This document shows, piece after piece, positions 17,936 through 26,829 of a DNA stretch of 64,000 bases (position 1 is its first letter; each line of letters opens with the position of its first letter). The position numbers were made by a program, and so were the translations under genes. The notes beneath the pieces were generated by a model. It saw only the letters and a list, made by a program, of their open reading frames with translations. It ran no database searches and was not told the DNA's origin. The stretch spans positions 1-64,000 of the forward strand of contig CALWDJ010000009.1 in NCBI GenBank assembly GCA_944376655.1, written 5' to 3'. The stretch comes from an uncultured Clostridia bacterium (lineage in GTDB: Bacteria; Bacillota; Clostridia; Oscillospirales; Acutalibacteraceae).

Positions 17936-19171
17936 ATGAGTGATAACAGAAGAGTTGTAATCACCGGTCTCGGTGCTGTAACCCCTCTCGGAAACAACGT
18001 TAAGGATACATGGGAGGCTATGAAAGCAGGCAAAAACGGCATATCGCCGATAACCCTTTTTGATACTGCGGCATATAAGGCGAAGCTGGCGGCTGAGGTA
18101 AAGGGCTTTGATCCGAAGGATTACCTTGAAATAAACGAAACTTTGCGCACCGACCGCTATACCCAGTTTGCCATCGCGGCGGCGCAGCAGGCTGTTGACG
18201 ACAGCGGTATTGAATCAAATGTAGAGCCGGAGCGCTTCGCGGTTGAGATAGGCACCGGTATAGGCGGCATACGCACCTTTGAAATCGAGCATACAAAGCT
18301 GCTTGAAAAGGGTCCGCGCCGTGTTTCGTCACTTTTTGTGCCGATGATGATTTCAAATATGGCGGCGGGTATGATAGCAATACGCCACGGCTGTAAGGGC
18401 AGCGCGATGCCGGCGGTCACCGCCTGCGCGTCAGGCTCCAACGCTATCGGCGAGGCTATGCGAATGATACGCCACAGCTATGCCGACGCTGTTATCACCG
18501 GAGGAACAGAGGCGGCGGTAAGTCAGTCGGCGGTAGCAGGCTTTGTGAATATGCAGGCGCTGTCCGTAAGCGAGGACCCGAACGCGGCGTCGCTTCCGTT
18601 TGACAGCCGCCGCGCCGGATTTGTAATAGGCGAGGGAGCGGTAGCTCTTATCCTTGAGGAATATGAGCACGCGAAAAGCAGAGGCGCCCAAATATACGCC
18701 GAGGTATGCGGCTACGGCTCTACCTGCGACGCTTACCATATAACCGCGCCGGCTCCCGACGGTTCCGGCGGAACAAGGGCTATGCTTGACGCTATGCGCG
18801 AGGCGGGCTATAAGGAAAGCGACCGCGTATACGTAAACGCTCACGGCACCGGAACACCGATGAACGACAAGGTTGAGACAATGGTTATAAAGAATGCTCT
18901 CGGTGATAAGGCAAAGGACGCGCTTGTAAGCTCCACAAAATCGATGACCGGTCATATGCTCGGCGCCGCCGGAGCGATAGAGGCTTTGGCCTGTGTTTTC
19001 GCTCTCAATGAGGGAATAATCCCTCCGACCATTAACCTTAATGAGCAGGACGCTGAATGTGACCTGAACTGCGTACCCAATACGGCGCTTAAGGCCGATA
19101 TTGACCTTGCGCTTTCAAATTCTCTCGGATTCGGCGGACACAACGCGTGTCTCGCTTTCAGAAAGGTGTAA
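17936..19171 (+). CDS. fabF: 3-oxoacyl-ACP synthase II (KAS II)
   Basis: A 411-residue condensing enzyme. The Cys-His-His triad is present: Cys164 in T-A-C-A-S-G, His303 in A-H-G-T-G-T-P, and His340 in S-M-T-G-H-M-L-G-A-A-G, followed by the glycine-rich 'NSLGFGGHNA' end. The Cys-His-His set (rather than Cys-His-Asn) marks an elongation enzyme, not FabH. As no fabH accompanies it, FabF may have to contribute to initiation or FabH is encoded elsewhere. Confidence 0.97.
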   Translation: MSDNRRVVITGLGAVTPLGNNVKDTWEAMKAGKNGISPITLFDTAAYKAKLAAEVKGFDPKDYLEINETLRTDRYTQFAIAAAQQAVDDSGIESNVEPERFAVEIGTGIGGIRTFEIEHTKLLEKGPRRVSSLFVPMMISNMAAGMIAIRHGCKGSAMPAVTACASGSNAIGEAMRMIRHSYADAVITGGTEAAVSQSAVAGFVNMQALSVSEDPNAASLPFDSRRAGFVIGEGAVALILEEYEHAKSRGAQIYAEVCGYGSTCDAYHITAPAPDGSGGTRAMLDAMREAGYKESDRVYVNAHGTGTPMNDKVETMVIKNALGDKAKDALVSSTKSMTGHMLGAAGAIEALACVFALNEGIIPPTINLNEQDAECDLNCVPNTALKADIDLALSNSLGFGGHNACLAFRKV

Positions 19172-19175
19172 AATT

Positions 19176-19619
19176 ATGAACGAGGCTGATATCCGCAAAT
19201 ACGCGGAACTTATGAAGGAGCTTGAGCTTACCGGTCTTGAAATAACCGAGGATAACAAGGTAGTACGTCTTGAGCGCATCGGGCAGGTGCAGAATGTACA
19301 GACTGTGCCGGTCGGAACCGTGCAGCAGACAGTGACTTCCGCTGCTCCATCGGCTGAAAAACAGGCTTCCGCTGGCAGCGACCTTGTGAGCGTGAAATCC
19401 CCGGTAGTGGGCGTTTTCTACGCCGCCGCGGCGGAAAACGCCGAGCCGTATGTAACGGTAGGTGACAGGGTAAAAAAGGGTCAGACACTCTGTATTGTCG
19501 AGGCTATGAAGCTGATGAACGAGATATACGCCGAGGAAGACGGCACTGTGGCTGAAATATGCGTGACAAACGGTCAGGTAGTCGAATACGGCACCGAGCT
19601 TTTCCGCATAAAGAGGTAA
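19176..19619 (+). CDS. accB: Biotin carboxyl carrier protein of acetyl-CoA carboxylase
   Basis: 147 residues. The C-terminal biotinyl domain (about residues 70-147) contains V-E-A-M-K-L-M-N-E with the biotinylated Lys112. The N-terminal helical part (M-N-E-A-D-I-R-K-Y-A-E-L-M) and Pro/Ala/Ser-rich linker are typical. The start at 19176 is five bases after the fabF stop; the longer in-frame reading would run back into fabF. It carries the carboxyl group from AccC to the AccA/AccD transferase. Confidence 0.96.
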   Translation: MNEADIRKYAELMKELELTGLEITEDNKVVRLERIGQVQNVQTVPVGTVQQTVTSAAPSAEKQASAGSDLVSVKSPVVGVFYAAAAENAEPYVTVGDRVKKGQTLCIVEAMKLMNEIYAEEDGTVAEICVTNGQVVEYGTELFRIKR

Positions 19620-19623
19620 AGTA

Positions 19624-20040
19624 ATGAACAGAGAAGAAATAATGAAGATACTTCCCCACAGGGACAATATGCTGCTTATCGACGATGCCGTAAATGAGGA
19701 CGGCACCGCCGTGGCGCATTATACCGTAAGGGGAGACGAGTTTTTCCTTAAGGGTCATTTTCCCGGGAACCCGATAGTTCCGGGCGTGATACTCTGCGAG
19801 ATACTCGCGCAGTCCGCCTGCGTGCTTATGCAGGACGTTATGACAGACGGTAAGTTGCCGGTATATACGGGACTGAATAACGTGAAATTCCGGTCCCCCG
19901 TTAAGCCGGGCGATACGGTGGAGACGCGCTGTCATATAAAAAGGGCAAAGCACCCGTTTTATTTCGCTGAGGGCACTCTCTGCGTAGGGGAGCGGCTCTG
20001 CGTTTCGGCGGAATTTTCCTTTGCCGTTACAGGGGAATGA
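19624..20040 (+). CDS. fabZ: 3-hydroxyacyl-ACP dehydratase
   Basis: A 138-residue hotdog-fold dehydratase. It has the catalytic His45 in H-F-P-G-N-P-I-V-P-G-V and Glu59 in 'ILCEILAQSA'. The N-terminal 'ILPHRDNMLLID' is family-typical. It sits between accB and accC, with gaps of four and three bases, the usual clostridial order. No fabA or fabM/fabN gene for unsaturated fatty acids is seen here. Confidence 0.96.
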   Translation: MNREEIMKILPHRDNMLLIDDAVNEDGTAVAHYTVRGDEFFLKGHFPGNPIVPGVILCEILAQSACVLMQDVMTDGKLPVYTGLNNVKFRSPVKPGDTVETRCHIKRAKHPFYFAEGTLCVGERLCVSAEFSFAVTGE

Positions 20041-20043
20041 TTT

Positions 20044-21351
20044 ATGTTTTCTAAAATACTTGTTGCGAACCGCGGCGAGATAGCCGTGCGAATAATACGC
20101 GCCTGCAAGGAAATGGGCGTGGCGACCGTTGCGGTCTATTCCGAGGCGGATAAAAACGCCCTGCACGTCGCGCTTGCAGACCAGAGCTACTGCATAGGCG
20201 GCTCGGAGGCTTCATCAAGCTATCTCAATGAAAATCAGATAATAAGCGCCGCGATACTCGCCGGAGCGCAGGCGATACACCCGGGCTACGGATTTCTTTC
20301 GGAAAACGCTCATTTCGCGCGGCTTTGCAGGAAAAACGGACTTGTATTTATAGGCCCTGAGCCGGAGTCCATGGAAAGACTGAGCGATAAGGCGGTGCTT
20401 AAAGAGCTTATAAGCAATACCGGTCTTACGGTTATACCCGGAACAAAAGCACTGCCCTCTGTGGAGGAAGCGAAAAAAGCCGCCGATGAAATAGGCTATC
20501 CGATAATGCTTAAGGCTTGCGCCGGCGGCGGCGGACGGGGAATAAGGCTTATAAGAACTCCGGATGATCTAGAAGATGCTTATCTTCAGGCGACATCAGA
20601 GGCGATAGCCGCTTTCGGCGACGGCAGCGTATATATTGAAAAATATATTTTTCCGGCAAGGCACGTTGAGCTTCAGGTTCTTGCGGACGAACACGGCAAC
20701 GCCGTATGCTTGGGGGACAGGGACTGTTCTTTGCAGCGCCGCAACCAGAAGCTGATAGAGGAAACCCCGTCTCCGGCGGTAAACAGCGGGCAGCGGGAAA
20801 AAATAATGGCGCTTGCGGTGGACGCGGTGAAGAAAATAGGGTATGTAGGAGCGGGAACGCTTGAGTTTCTGCTTGACAGGGACGGTAATTTCTGGTTTAT
20901 GGAGATGAACGTACGGCTTCAGGTTGAGCACTGCGTCACCGAAATGCTGACCGGTATAGACATAGTAAAATGGCAGATAAGAATAGCTGCCGGAATACCG
21001 CTTAATTTCACCCAGAAGGATATAAGGCTTTACGGTTCGGCGATAGAATGCCGCATAAACGCGCAGAGCTGCGGCACTCTTGAGATGCTGCACGTGCCGG
21101 GCGGTCCTTCCGTAAGGTTCGATACCTGCCTTATCGAGGGGACGACGGTTTCCCCGTATTACGATTCGCTTTTAGGCAAGCTGATAGTTTTCGCCCATAC
21201 GCGCGAGGAAGCGCTCAGAAAGGCGAGGGCGTCGCTCTGCGAGCTTGTGATAAGGGGAATACCCACAAATATTGAGGAGCAGCTGCGGATAATAGAGGAC
21301 GAGAGGTTCACTTCAGGAGGCTATGACCTCACATTCATGGGCAACAGGTGA
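20044..21351 (+). CDS. accC: Biotin carboxylase subunit of acetyl-CoA carboxylase
   Basis: This 435-residue ATP-grasp enzyme carboxylates biotin on AccB. It shows 'KILVANRGEIAVRIIRA', 'IHPGYGFLSENA', the glycine-rich ATP loop 'MLKACAGGGGRGIR', 'RDCSLQRRNQKLIEE-PSP' and 'MEMNVRLQVEHCVTEM-TG-DIV'. The length is slightly short of the usual 445-450 residues. It begins three bases after fabZ, and the accD start lies just after its stop. Confidence 0.97.
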   Translation: MFSKILVANRGEIAVRIIRACKEMGVATVAVYSEADKNALHVALADQSYCIGGSEASSSYLNENQIISAAILAGAQAIHPGYGFLSENAHFARLCRKNGLVFIGPEPESMERLSDKAVLKELISNTGLTVIPGTKALPSVEEAKKAADEIGYPIMLKACAGGGGRGIRLIRTPDDLEDAYLQATSEAIAAFGDGSVYIEKYIFPARHVELQVLADEHGNAVCLGDRDCSLQRRNQKLIEETPSPAVNSGQREKIMALAVDAVKKIGYVGAGTLEFLLDRDGNFWFMEMNVRLQVEHCVTEMLTGIDIVKWQIRIAAGIPLNFTQKDIRLYGSAIECRINAQSCGTLEMLHVPGGPSVRFDTCLIEGTTVSPYYDSLLGKLIVFAHTREEALRKARASLCELVIRGIPTNIEEQLRIIEDERFTSGGYDLTFMGNR

Positions 21352-21358
21352 GATAATA

Positions 21359-22219
21359 ATGGCTTTGATTAACTTTTTAAAACCGAAAAACCAGCTTGAG
21401 GAGGGCGGCAGAACGGCGGCTCCGGTCCAGCAGGACGAGGGCGAGCCGGAAAAGAACTGCCCCAACTGCCATAAGGATATACCGCTGAGCAGGCTCTGGG
21501 CAAATGACCTTGTCTGCTCCTGCGGCTACCATTTCCGTATGAAAGCGCGTCAGCGCATTAAGATGATAGCCGACCGTGACAGCTTTTGCGAAATGTTCAG
21601 GGATATAAAGTCGGGAAATCCCCTCGGCTTCCCCGGGTACACGGATAAGCTGGAAACCGTTTCGGCGGCAAGCGGTGAGGAAGAGGCCGTAATATGCGGC
21701 ACCGCCGGGATAGGCGGTCAGCCCTGCTGCCTTTTTGTAATGGAATCGTATTTTATGATGGGCAGTATGGGCAGCGCGGTAGGCGAAAGAATAACCCGTC
21801 TTTTCGAGTACGCCACGGAGCGCAGACTCCCCGTTATAGGCTTCACTGTTTCGGGCGGGGCGAGAATGCAGGAGGGTCTGCTTTCGCTTATGCAGATGGC
21901 TAAAACCAGCGCGGCGGTAAAGCGCCACAGCGACGCCGGACTGCTTTATATAGCGGTACTTACCGACCCGACAACCGGAGGCGTTACCGCCAGCTTCGCG
22001 ATGGAGGCTGATATAATCCTCGCCGAGCCGGGAGCCACAGTCGGTTTCGCGGGGGCGAGGGTTATCGAGCAGACCACGAGAAAAACTCTCCCCAAAGAGT
22101 TCCAGAAAGCGGAATTTGTGCTCAAACACGGATTTGTTGACGGTATAGTTGCCCGCGCGGAGCAGAAAAAGCAGCTTTGCGAACTTCTTAAAATGCACAG
22201 CAGGAGCGTGATGTTATGA
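21359..22219 (+). CDS. accD: Acetyl-CoA carboxylase carboxyltransferase subunit beta
   Basis: A 286-residue carboxyltransferase subunit with an N-terminal zinc ribbon and a crotonase-type core ('[20 protein letters not shown]', '[34 protein letters not shown]'). The zinc ribbon is odd: the first pair is C-P-N-C but the second reads C-S-C rather than CxxC, one residue short. The start at 21359 ([10 protein letters not shown]) lies eight bases after the accC stop; the longer reading extends into accC. It overlaps accA by four bases. Confidence 0.95.
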   Translation: [286 protein letters not shown]

Positions 22220-23013
22220 ACCCGACGCCTTATGAGCGTGTAAAGCTGGCAAGAGACAGCGCGAGACCGACCGGTCTTGATTATATCAGAAAAGTTTTCA
22301 AGGGGTTTATAGAAATGCACGGCGACCGCCGCTATGCCGATGATCCGGCGATAGTGGGCGGCATAGCGTGGCTCGGTGAGCAGCCGGTAACGGTTATCGC
22401 AATAGAGAAGGGTCATATGGCAAAGGACCGCGCTTACAGGAATTTCGGCGCGCCGCACCCTGAGGGCTACCGCAAGGCGTTAAGGCTTATGAAGCAGGCG
22501 GAGAAGTTCGGACGTCCCGTAATATGCTTTGTGGATACTTCGGGCGCTTACTGCGGAATAGGCGCGGAGGAGCGCGGCGAGGGGCAGGCAATAGCGGAAA
22601 ATCTTGTTGAGATGTCCACCCTTTGCGTACCGGTGATTTCGGTGCTGATAGGTGAGGGCGGCAGCGGCGGCGCGCTCGCGCTCGCCGTGGCGGACAGGGT
22701 ATGGATGCTTGAAAACTCGGTCTATTCGGTAATATCGCCGGAGGGCTGCGCCAGCATACTCTGGAAGGATTCCGCCAAGGCTGAGACAGCGGCGGCAAGC
22801 CTTAAGCTGACCGCGGAGGACGCGAAGAGCCTCGGCGTTATAGAACGTATCCTCTCAGAAAACGATATAGGCAAAAAAGAATTTTACGACCGGATACGCA
22901 GCCTTCTTGCGGAGGAGCTTAAGGAGCTTTCGGCTGATACCGATCTTTTAAGCAAGCGTTACGGGCGTTTCCGCCGCATAGGAATAACGGCGGACATCAA
23001 GGAGCAGTTATGA
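22216..23013 (+). CDS. accA: Acetyl-CoA carboxylase carboxyltransferase subunit alpha
   Basis: A 265-residue alpha subunit: '[29 protein letters not shown]', '[27 protein letters not shown]', '[26 protein letters not shown]' and '[39 protein letters not shown]'. It pairs with AccD to transfer the carboxyl group to acetyl-CoA. It lacks the longer N-terminal helix region of proteobacterial AccA, as is common in Firmicutes. It overlaps the acyl-CoA synthetase gene by four bases. Confidence 0.97.
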   Translation: [265 protein letters not shown]

Positions 23014-24644
23014 GCATTTATCAGAGATTTTGTACGGAAGTAACCGATGAAAACGGAGCACTTAAAAAAATAACGCTTCACTATCCGGACAACTTCAATT
23101 TCGGATATGATGTTGTGGACGTTATAGCGAAAGAAACGCCGGATAAGAGGGCGATTGTGTGGTGCAACACCGAAAACGAGGAGCATATTTTCTCGTTTGA
23201 GGATGTAAGGGCAAACAGCAACAAAATGGCAAATGTCTTCAAAAACGCCGGAATAGGCAGGGGAGACAGGGTCATGCTGGTGCTTAAAAAGCATTATGAA
23301 TACTGGTTCGCGGCGATAGCGCTGCATAAGCTCGGCGCTGTTATGATACCGGCTACTCATATGCTTACCGTTTCGGATTTTGTATACAGAATAAAGGCGG
23401 CGGGAATCAGGGCGGTGGTCTCAACTCCGCAGGACGGCGTGCCTGAACGTATAAAAAAAGCGCTTGAGCAGACCGGAGCAAAGGCAAAGCTGTGGAGCGT
23501 CCGCACCGCGGCTGAAGGCTTCGAGAATTTAAGCGAGGCTATGGAAAGCGCTTCCGACTCCTTTGAGCGTGTTGAAACGGGCGTAAACGACCCGATGATG
23601 CTTTACTTTACTTCGGGCACGACAGGTTATCCCAAGGGCGTTATACACGACCATTCCTATCCGCTCGCTCATATAGTAACAGCTAAGTACTGGCACAGGG
23701 CGGAGGACGGCGGACTGCACTTCACAGTCGCCGAGACCGGCTGGGCAAAGGCATCGTGGGGCAAGCTGTACGGTCAGTGGCTGGTCGGCAGCGCGGTTAT
23801 GGTTTACGATTTCGACAATTTCGACCCAAAGCAGCTGATATCAGTCATAAACCGCTATTCGGTAACTTCGTTCTGCGCGCCTCCCACGGTTTACCGTTAT
23901 CTTGTAAGAAAGGGAATACCCGAAATGCCGAGCCTCAGGCACGCGACCACGGCGGGCGAGATGCTGGCTCCCGAGGTGTTCAGAAAGTTCAAGGAGCGCA
24001 CGGGGATTGAGCTGTGCGAGGGCTACGGTCAGACCGAGACTACGCTGCTTATGGCAAATTTCGCAGGTTTTAATCCAGTCGAGGGTTCCATGGGCGTGTC
24101 ATCGCCTCTTTATAACATTGAACTGCGCGGAAAGCACGGCGAACCGGTGCCGCAGGGAGCGGTTGGCGAGGTAGTTATAGTGCCGCCCGAAAACGGCAAA
24201 CAGCCGGGAGTATTCTGCGCTTACCTTGACAACGAGGAACAGTACAATTATGTATGGCGCGGCGGCGTTTACCATACTGGCGACGCGGCTTATATGGACG
24301 AAAACGGTCTTTACTGGTTCCACGGCAGATTTGACGATATAATAAAAACCGGCGGCTTCAGAGTAGGACCTTATGAGGTTGAAAACGTCCTTACAGAGCA
24401 CCCTGCCGTTGCCGAATGTTCGGTAATAGGTGTGCCGGACGCCCTGCGCGGTCAGGCGATAAAGGCGGTAATAGTGTTAGGCAGCGGTTATGAGCCGTCA
24501 AGAGAGCTTGAGCTTGAAATTAAGGAATTCTGCAACAGCAGGCTCGCCGAGTACAAATGGATAAGGCTTGTGGAGTTTGTGGACGAAATGCCAAAGACCA
24601 TAAGCGGAAAAATAAGAAAGTCGGTTTTAAGAAGCCGCGGTTAA
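23010..24644 (+). CDS. AMP-forming acyl-CoA synthetase (ACS/ACSM-like)
   Basis: A 544-residue ANL-superfamily ligase that activates a carboxylic acid to an acyl-CoA through an acyl-AMP. Motifs: '[18 protein letters not shown]' (P-loop), 'GYGQTET', '[37 protein letters not shown]' (hinge and A8), and the C-terminal K-T-I-S-G-K-I-R with the adenylation lysine. The overall pattern is nearest to medium-chain/butyryl-CoA synthetases. It overlaps accA by four bases and is the last gene of the fatty acid operon, which is unusual. It may activate exogenous fatty acids or supply acyl-CoA primers; this is inference from position. Confidence 0.85.
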   Translation: [544 protein letters not shown]

Positions 24645-24647
24645 CAG

Positions 24648-24763
24648 AAAAAGCTCCGTATTTCAGATGACGTGAGTATGATTGCACTTTTTCGGATTAT
24701 ATGCTATAATATAGCCTGTAAAAGTGCTAAATACTTTCAGATATCTGAAATACGGAGCTTTTT
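24648..24763 (+). repeat. Nested inverted repeat enclosing a promoter
   Basis: A perfect 21-base inverted repeat has arms at 24648-24668 and 24743-24763. Inside it GCACTTTT (24684-24691) pairs with AAAAGTGC (24720-24727). TTGCAC (24682-24687), 17 bases, and TATAAT (24705-24710) form a promoter in the loop. TTTCAGAT occurs at 24661-24668 and again at 24735-24742, where it abuts its reverse complement to form a 16-base palindrome (24735-24750). Read-through from the fatty acid operon would fold the whole hairpin and end in CTTTTTG, like a terminator; transcripts from the inner promoter contain only the second half. Confidence 0.75.
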
Positions 24764-24772
24764 GCTCAGTTT

Positions 24773-26785
24773 ATGAGGAGATACAGCTATACTATGAAAA
24801 ATATTCTCGGAAACGCGGGAGAGATATTAGAAAACGGATTAAGCGGTTTTCATCAGTATATATTCGACGGCAGGGAACGGCTTTGCTATGTAAGCAATAG
24901 TCTCTGTAAGATGACAGGTTATACTAAAGAGGAGTTTCTAAATGAGGATGTAGATTTTTATGCTTCGGTAATACATAAGGATGACGCTGAAATTTACGCG
25001 GATTTCATAAGCAGACTTAAAAGCAGCGGAAAAACCCTTTCGGCGGATTACCGTATCGTAAAAAAGGACGGCGGTATTATCCGTGTGCGCGATACCGTCA
25101 GCGTAGGCAGCTGCGGCGGAAGGCTGACAGGGAACTCAGTGCTGGCGGATATTACAGGTGAAAGGACAGATACGGCGGAGATACAGCGGCTCAGCGGCGC
25201 GCTGCACTTCGGATACATAAAATACACCTGCGAAAAGCAGCCGGCGATAACCTATATGAATAAGCGCATGGAGGAATTTCTGCGTATTCCGAAGGCGCGT
25301 GAGGGCGAGCTTGATTACCTTGATATGTATAAGGGTAATATTTTTCTTATGATACCTATGGAGGAGCGCCGCCGCTTCGCGCTGTATCTCAATCGCGTAT
25401 ACACAAGCGGCGAGCCTATCGCCGGAGAGGTAACTGTCATGCGGTGCGACGGCACGAAAGCCCGCATTTTCGGCTGGATTATGAAATGCGTAAACGATGA
25501 GGGAAACGATGAATTCCAGACCGTATGTATGGATATAACCGAGCACCATAATATGAAGAAGGAAAAAGAGACCAAGCGCTATATGAAGGCGCTGAGCGAG
25601 GTGTATGACAAGATATTCGAGTATGACCGCTCTGACGGCACAGTGAAATGCCTTTACGGTCAGAATTCGGATTTTTTTAAGTGGGTTGTCAATATTCCCA
25701 TGCGTATGCGCGAGGCTACTGAAAAATGGATAGTAGACACGGTCTGCGATGAGGACAGACTGCCTGTAAGGGAGTTCTTTGAAAGATTCTATACACAGCA
25801 GTTTGAGGACCCCGACTCAAAACCGCCGGTAATAACATACAGGGCAATGTCATCAAAGGGCAGGATAAAGACATATACGGGAATATTTTTAAAGGTTGAC
25901 GCATCGGTAAGCCTTTTCTGCTGCCGCAGCATAACCGACGAAAACGAGAACAGGGAGCTTAAAAGCGAGAACCGCACGCTTAAAAATGTAAACGACCTTG
26001 TTATGCAGTTTACCGAGGGCGTTGTGGCGTTCGAGGTGGAGAACGACTGTGTGAAGCCGCTTTACACAAGCGAAAATGTCTGCAAATTCTTCGGGTATAC
26101 TAAAGAACAGTGGGAGCAGCTGTCGTCGGGCAGTCACTCGATAAAGGATTTTATTTCCCAGAGCAGGCTTGACTACGACGATGTGAGAAGGCTTTTTGCG
26201 ACCGGAGAGGCGGAATTTTCCTATTTTGACATAAACAGAAATATGTACCGCAGGATAAAGGCGATATGCTCAAGAAAAAACACCGACGACGCTTCAAGGC
26301 TTTATATAATGCTTTACAATGTTGACAGCAAGGAGGCGGAGGGCAGACCTTCGGGTAATAACGAGATACGCATACGCACCTTCGGATATTTTGATATTTT
26401 TGTAAACGGAAAGCCGATAGCCTTCAGAAGCCAGAAATCAAAGGAGCTTTTCGCTCTGCTCATCGACCGCAGGGGCGGTTTTGTATCTTCCGAGGAAGCA
26501 ATCAGCTTTCTGTGGGAGGAAGAACCGGTCAATTCGGTAACGTTAGCGCGCTACCGTAAGGTGGCTTTAAGGCTTAAAAATATACTTGAGGAGTATGGCA
26601 TATCCGATATAGTCGAGGCGGTAGACGGCAAGCGCAGGATAGTAACCGAAAAGGTGGACTGTGACCTTTATGACTATCTTTCGGGCAGAAAGGAGTTTGC
26701 CGGTCTGTTCAAGGGAAGTTATCTCACAAATTACAGCTGGGGAGAGACAACTCTCGCCGAGCTTACAGGAAAAATGCTTTACTGA
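24773..26785 (+). CDS. PAS-domain sensor with C-terminal SARP/OmpR-like winged helix
   Basis: A 670-residue soluble protein. A PAS domain lies near the N-terminus ('CYVSNSLCKMTGYTKEEFLN'), with two or three further PAS-like segments (for example 'ENVCKFFGYTKEQWEQL' near 430). The C-terminal 140 residues begin 'IRIRTFGYFDIFVNGKPI-F-S-KSKELFALL' and continue as a winged helix seen at the N-terminus of SARP-type regulators, here at the end. There is no kinase or cyclase domain. It likely couples a PAS-sensed signal directly to transcription. The start is unclear: ATG 24773 has no ribosome binding site, while ATG 24794 lies 13 bases after GAGGAG. Targets are unknown. Confidence 0.75.
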   Translation: MRRYSYTMKNILGNAGEILENGLSGFHQYIFDGRERLCYVSNSLCKMTGYTKEEFLNEDVDFYASVIHKDDAEIYADFISRLKSSGKTLSADYRIVKKDGGIIRVRDTVSVGSCGGRLTGNSVLADITGERTDTAEIQRLSGALHFGYIKYTCEKQPAITYMNKRMEEFLRIPKAREGELDYLDMYKGNIFLMIPMEERRRFALYLNRVYTSGEPIAGEVTVMRCDGTKARIFGWIMKCVNDEGNDEFQTVCMDITEHHNMKKEKETKRYMKALSEVYDKIFEYDRSDGTVKCLYGQNSDFFKWVVNIPMRMREATEKWIVDTVCDEDRLPVREFFERFYTQQFEDPDSKPPVITYRAMSSKGRIKTYTGIFLKVDASVSLFCCRSITDENENRELKSENRTLKNVNDLVMQFTEGVVAFEVENDCVKPLYTSENVCKFFGYTKEQWEQLSSGSHSIKDFISQSRLDYDDVRRLFATGEAEFSYFDINRNMYRRIKAICSRKNTDDASRLYIMLYNVDSKEAEGRPSGNNEIRIRTFGYFDIFVNGKPIAFRSQKSKELFALLIDRRGGFVSSEEAISFLWEEEPVNSVTLARYRKVALRLKNILEEYGISDIVEAVDGKRRIVTEKVDCDLYDYLSGRKEFAGLFKGSYLTNYSWGETTLAELTGKMLY

Positions 26786-26829
26786 TATTAAGCGCTCTGA
26801 CTGACTTTATGTCTGAACAGGAGGAAGTT

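Noticed and set aside
21377..22198. 273-residue minus-strand ORF
   Set aside because: Antisense to accD; composition is that of a shadow frame.
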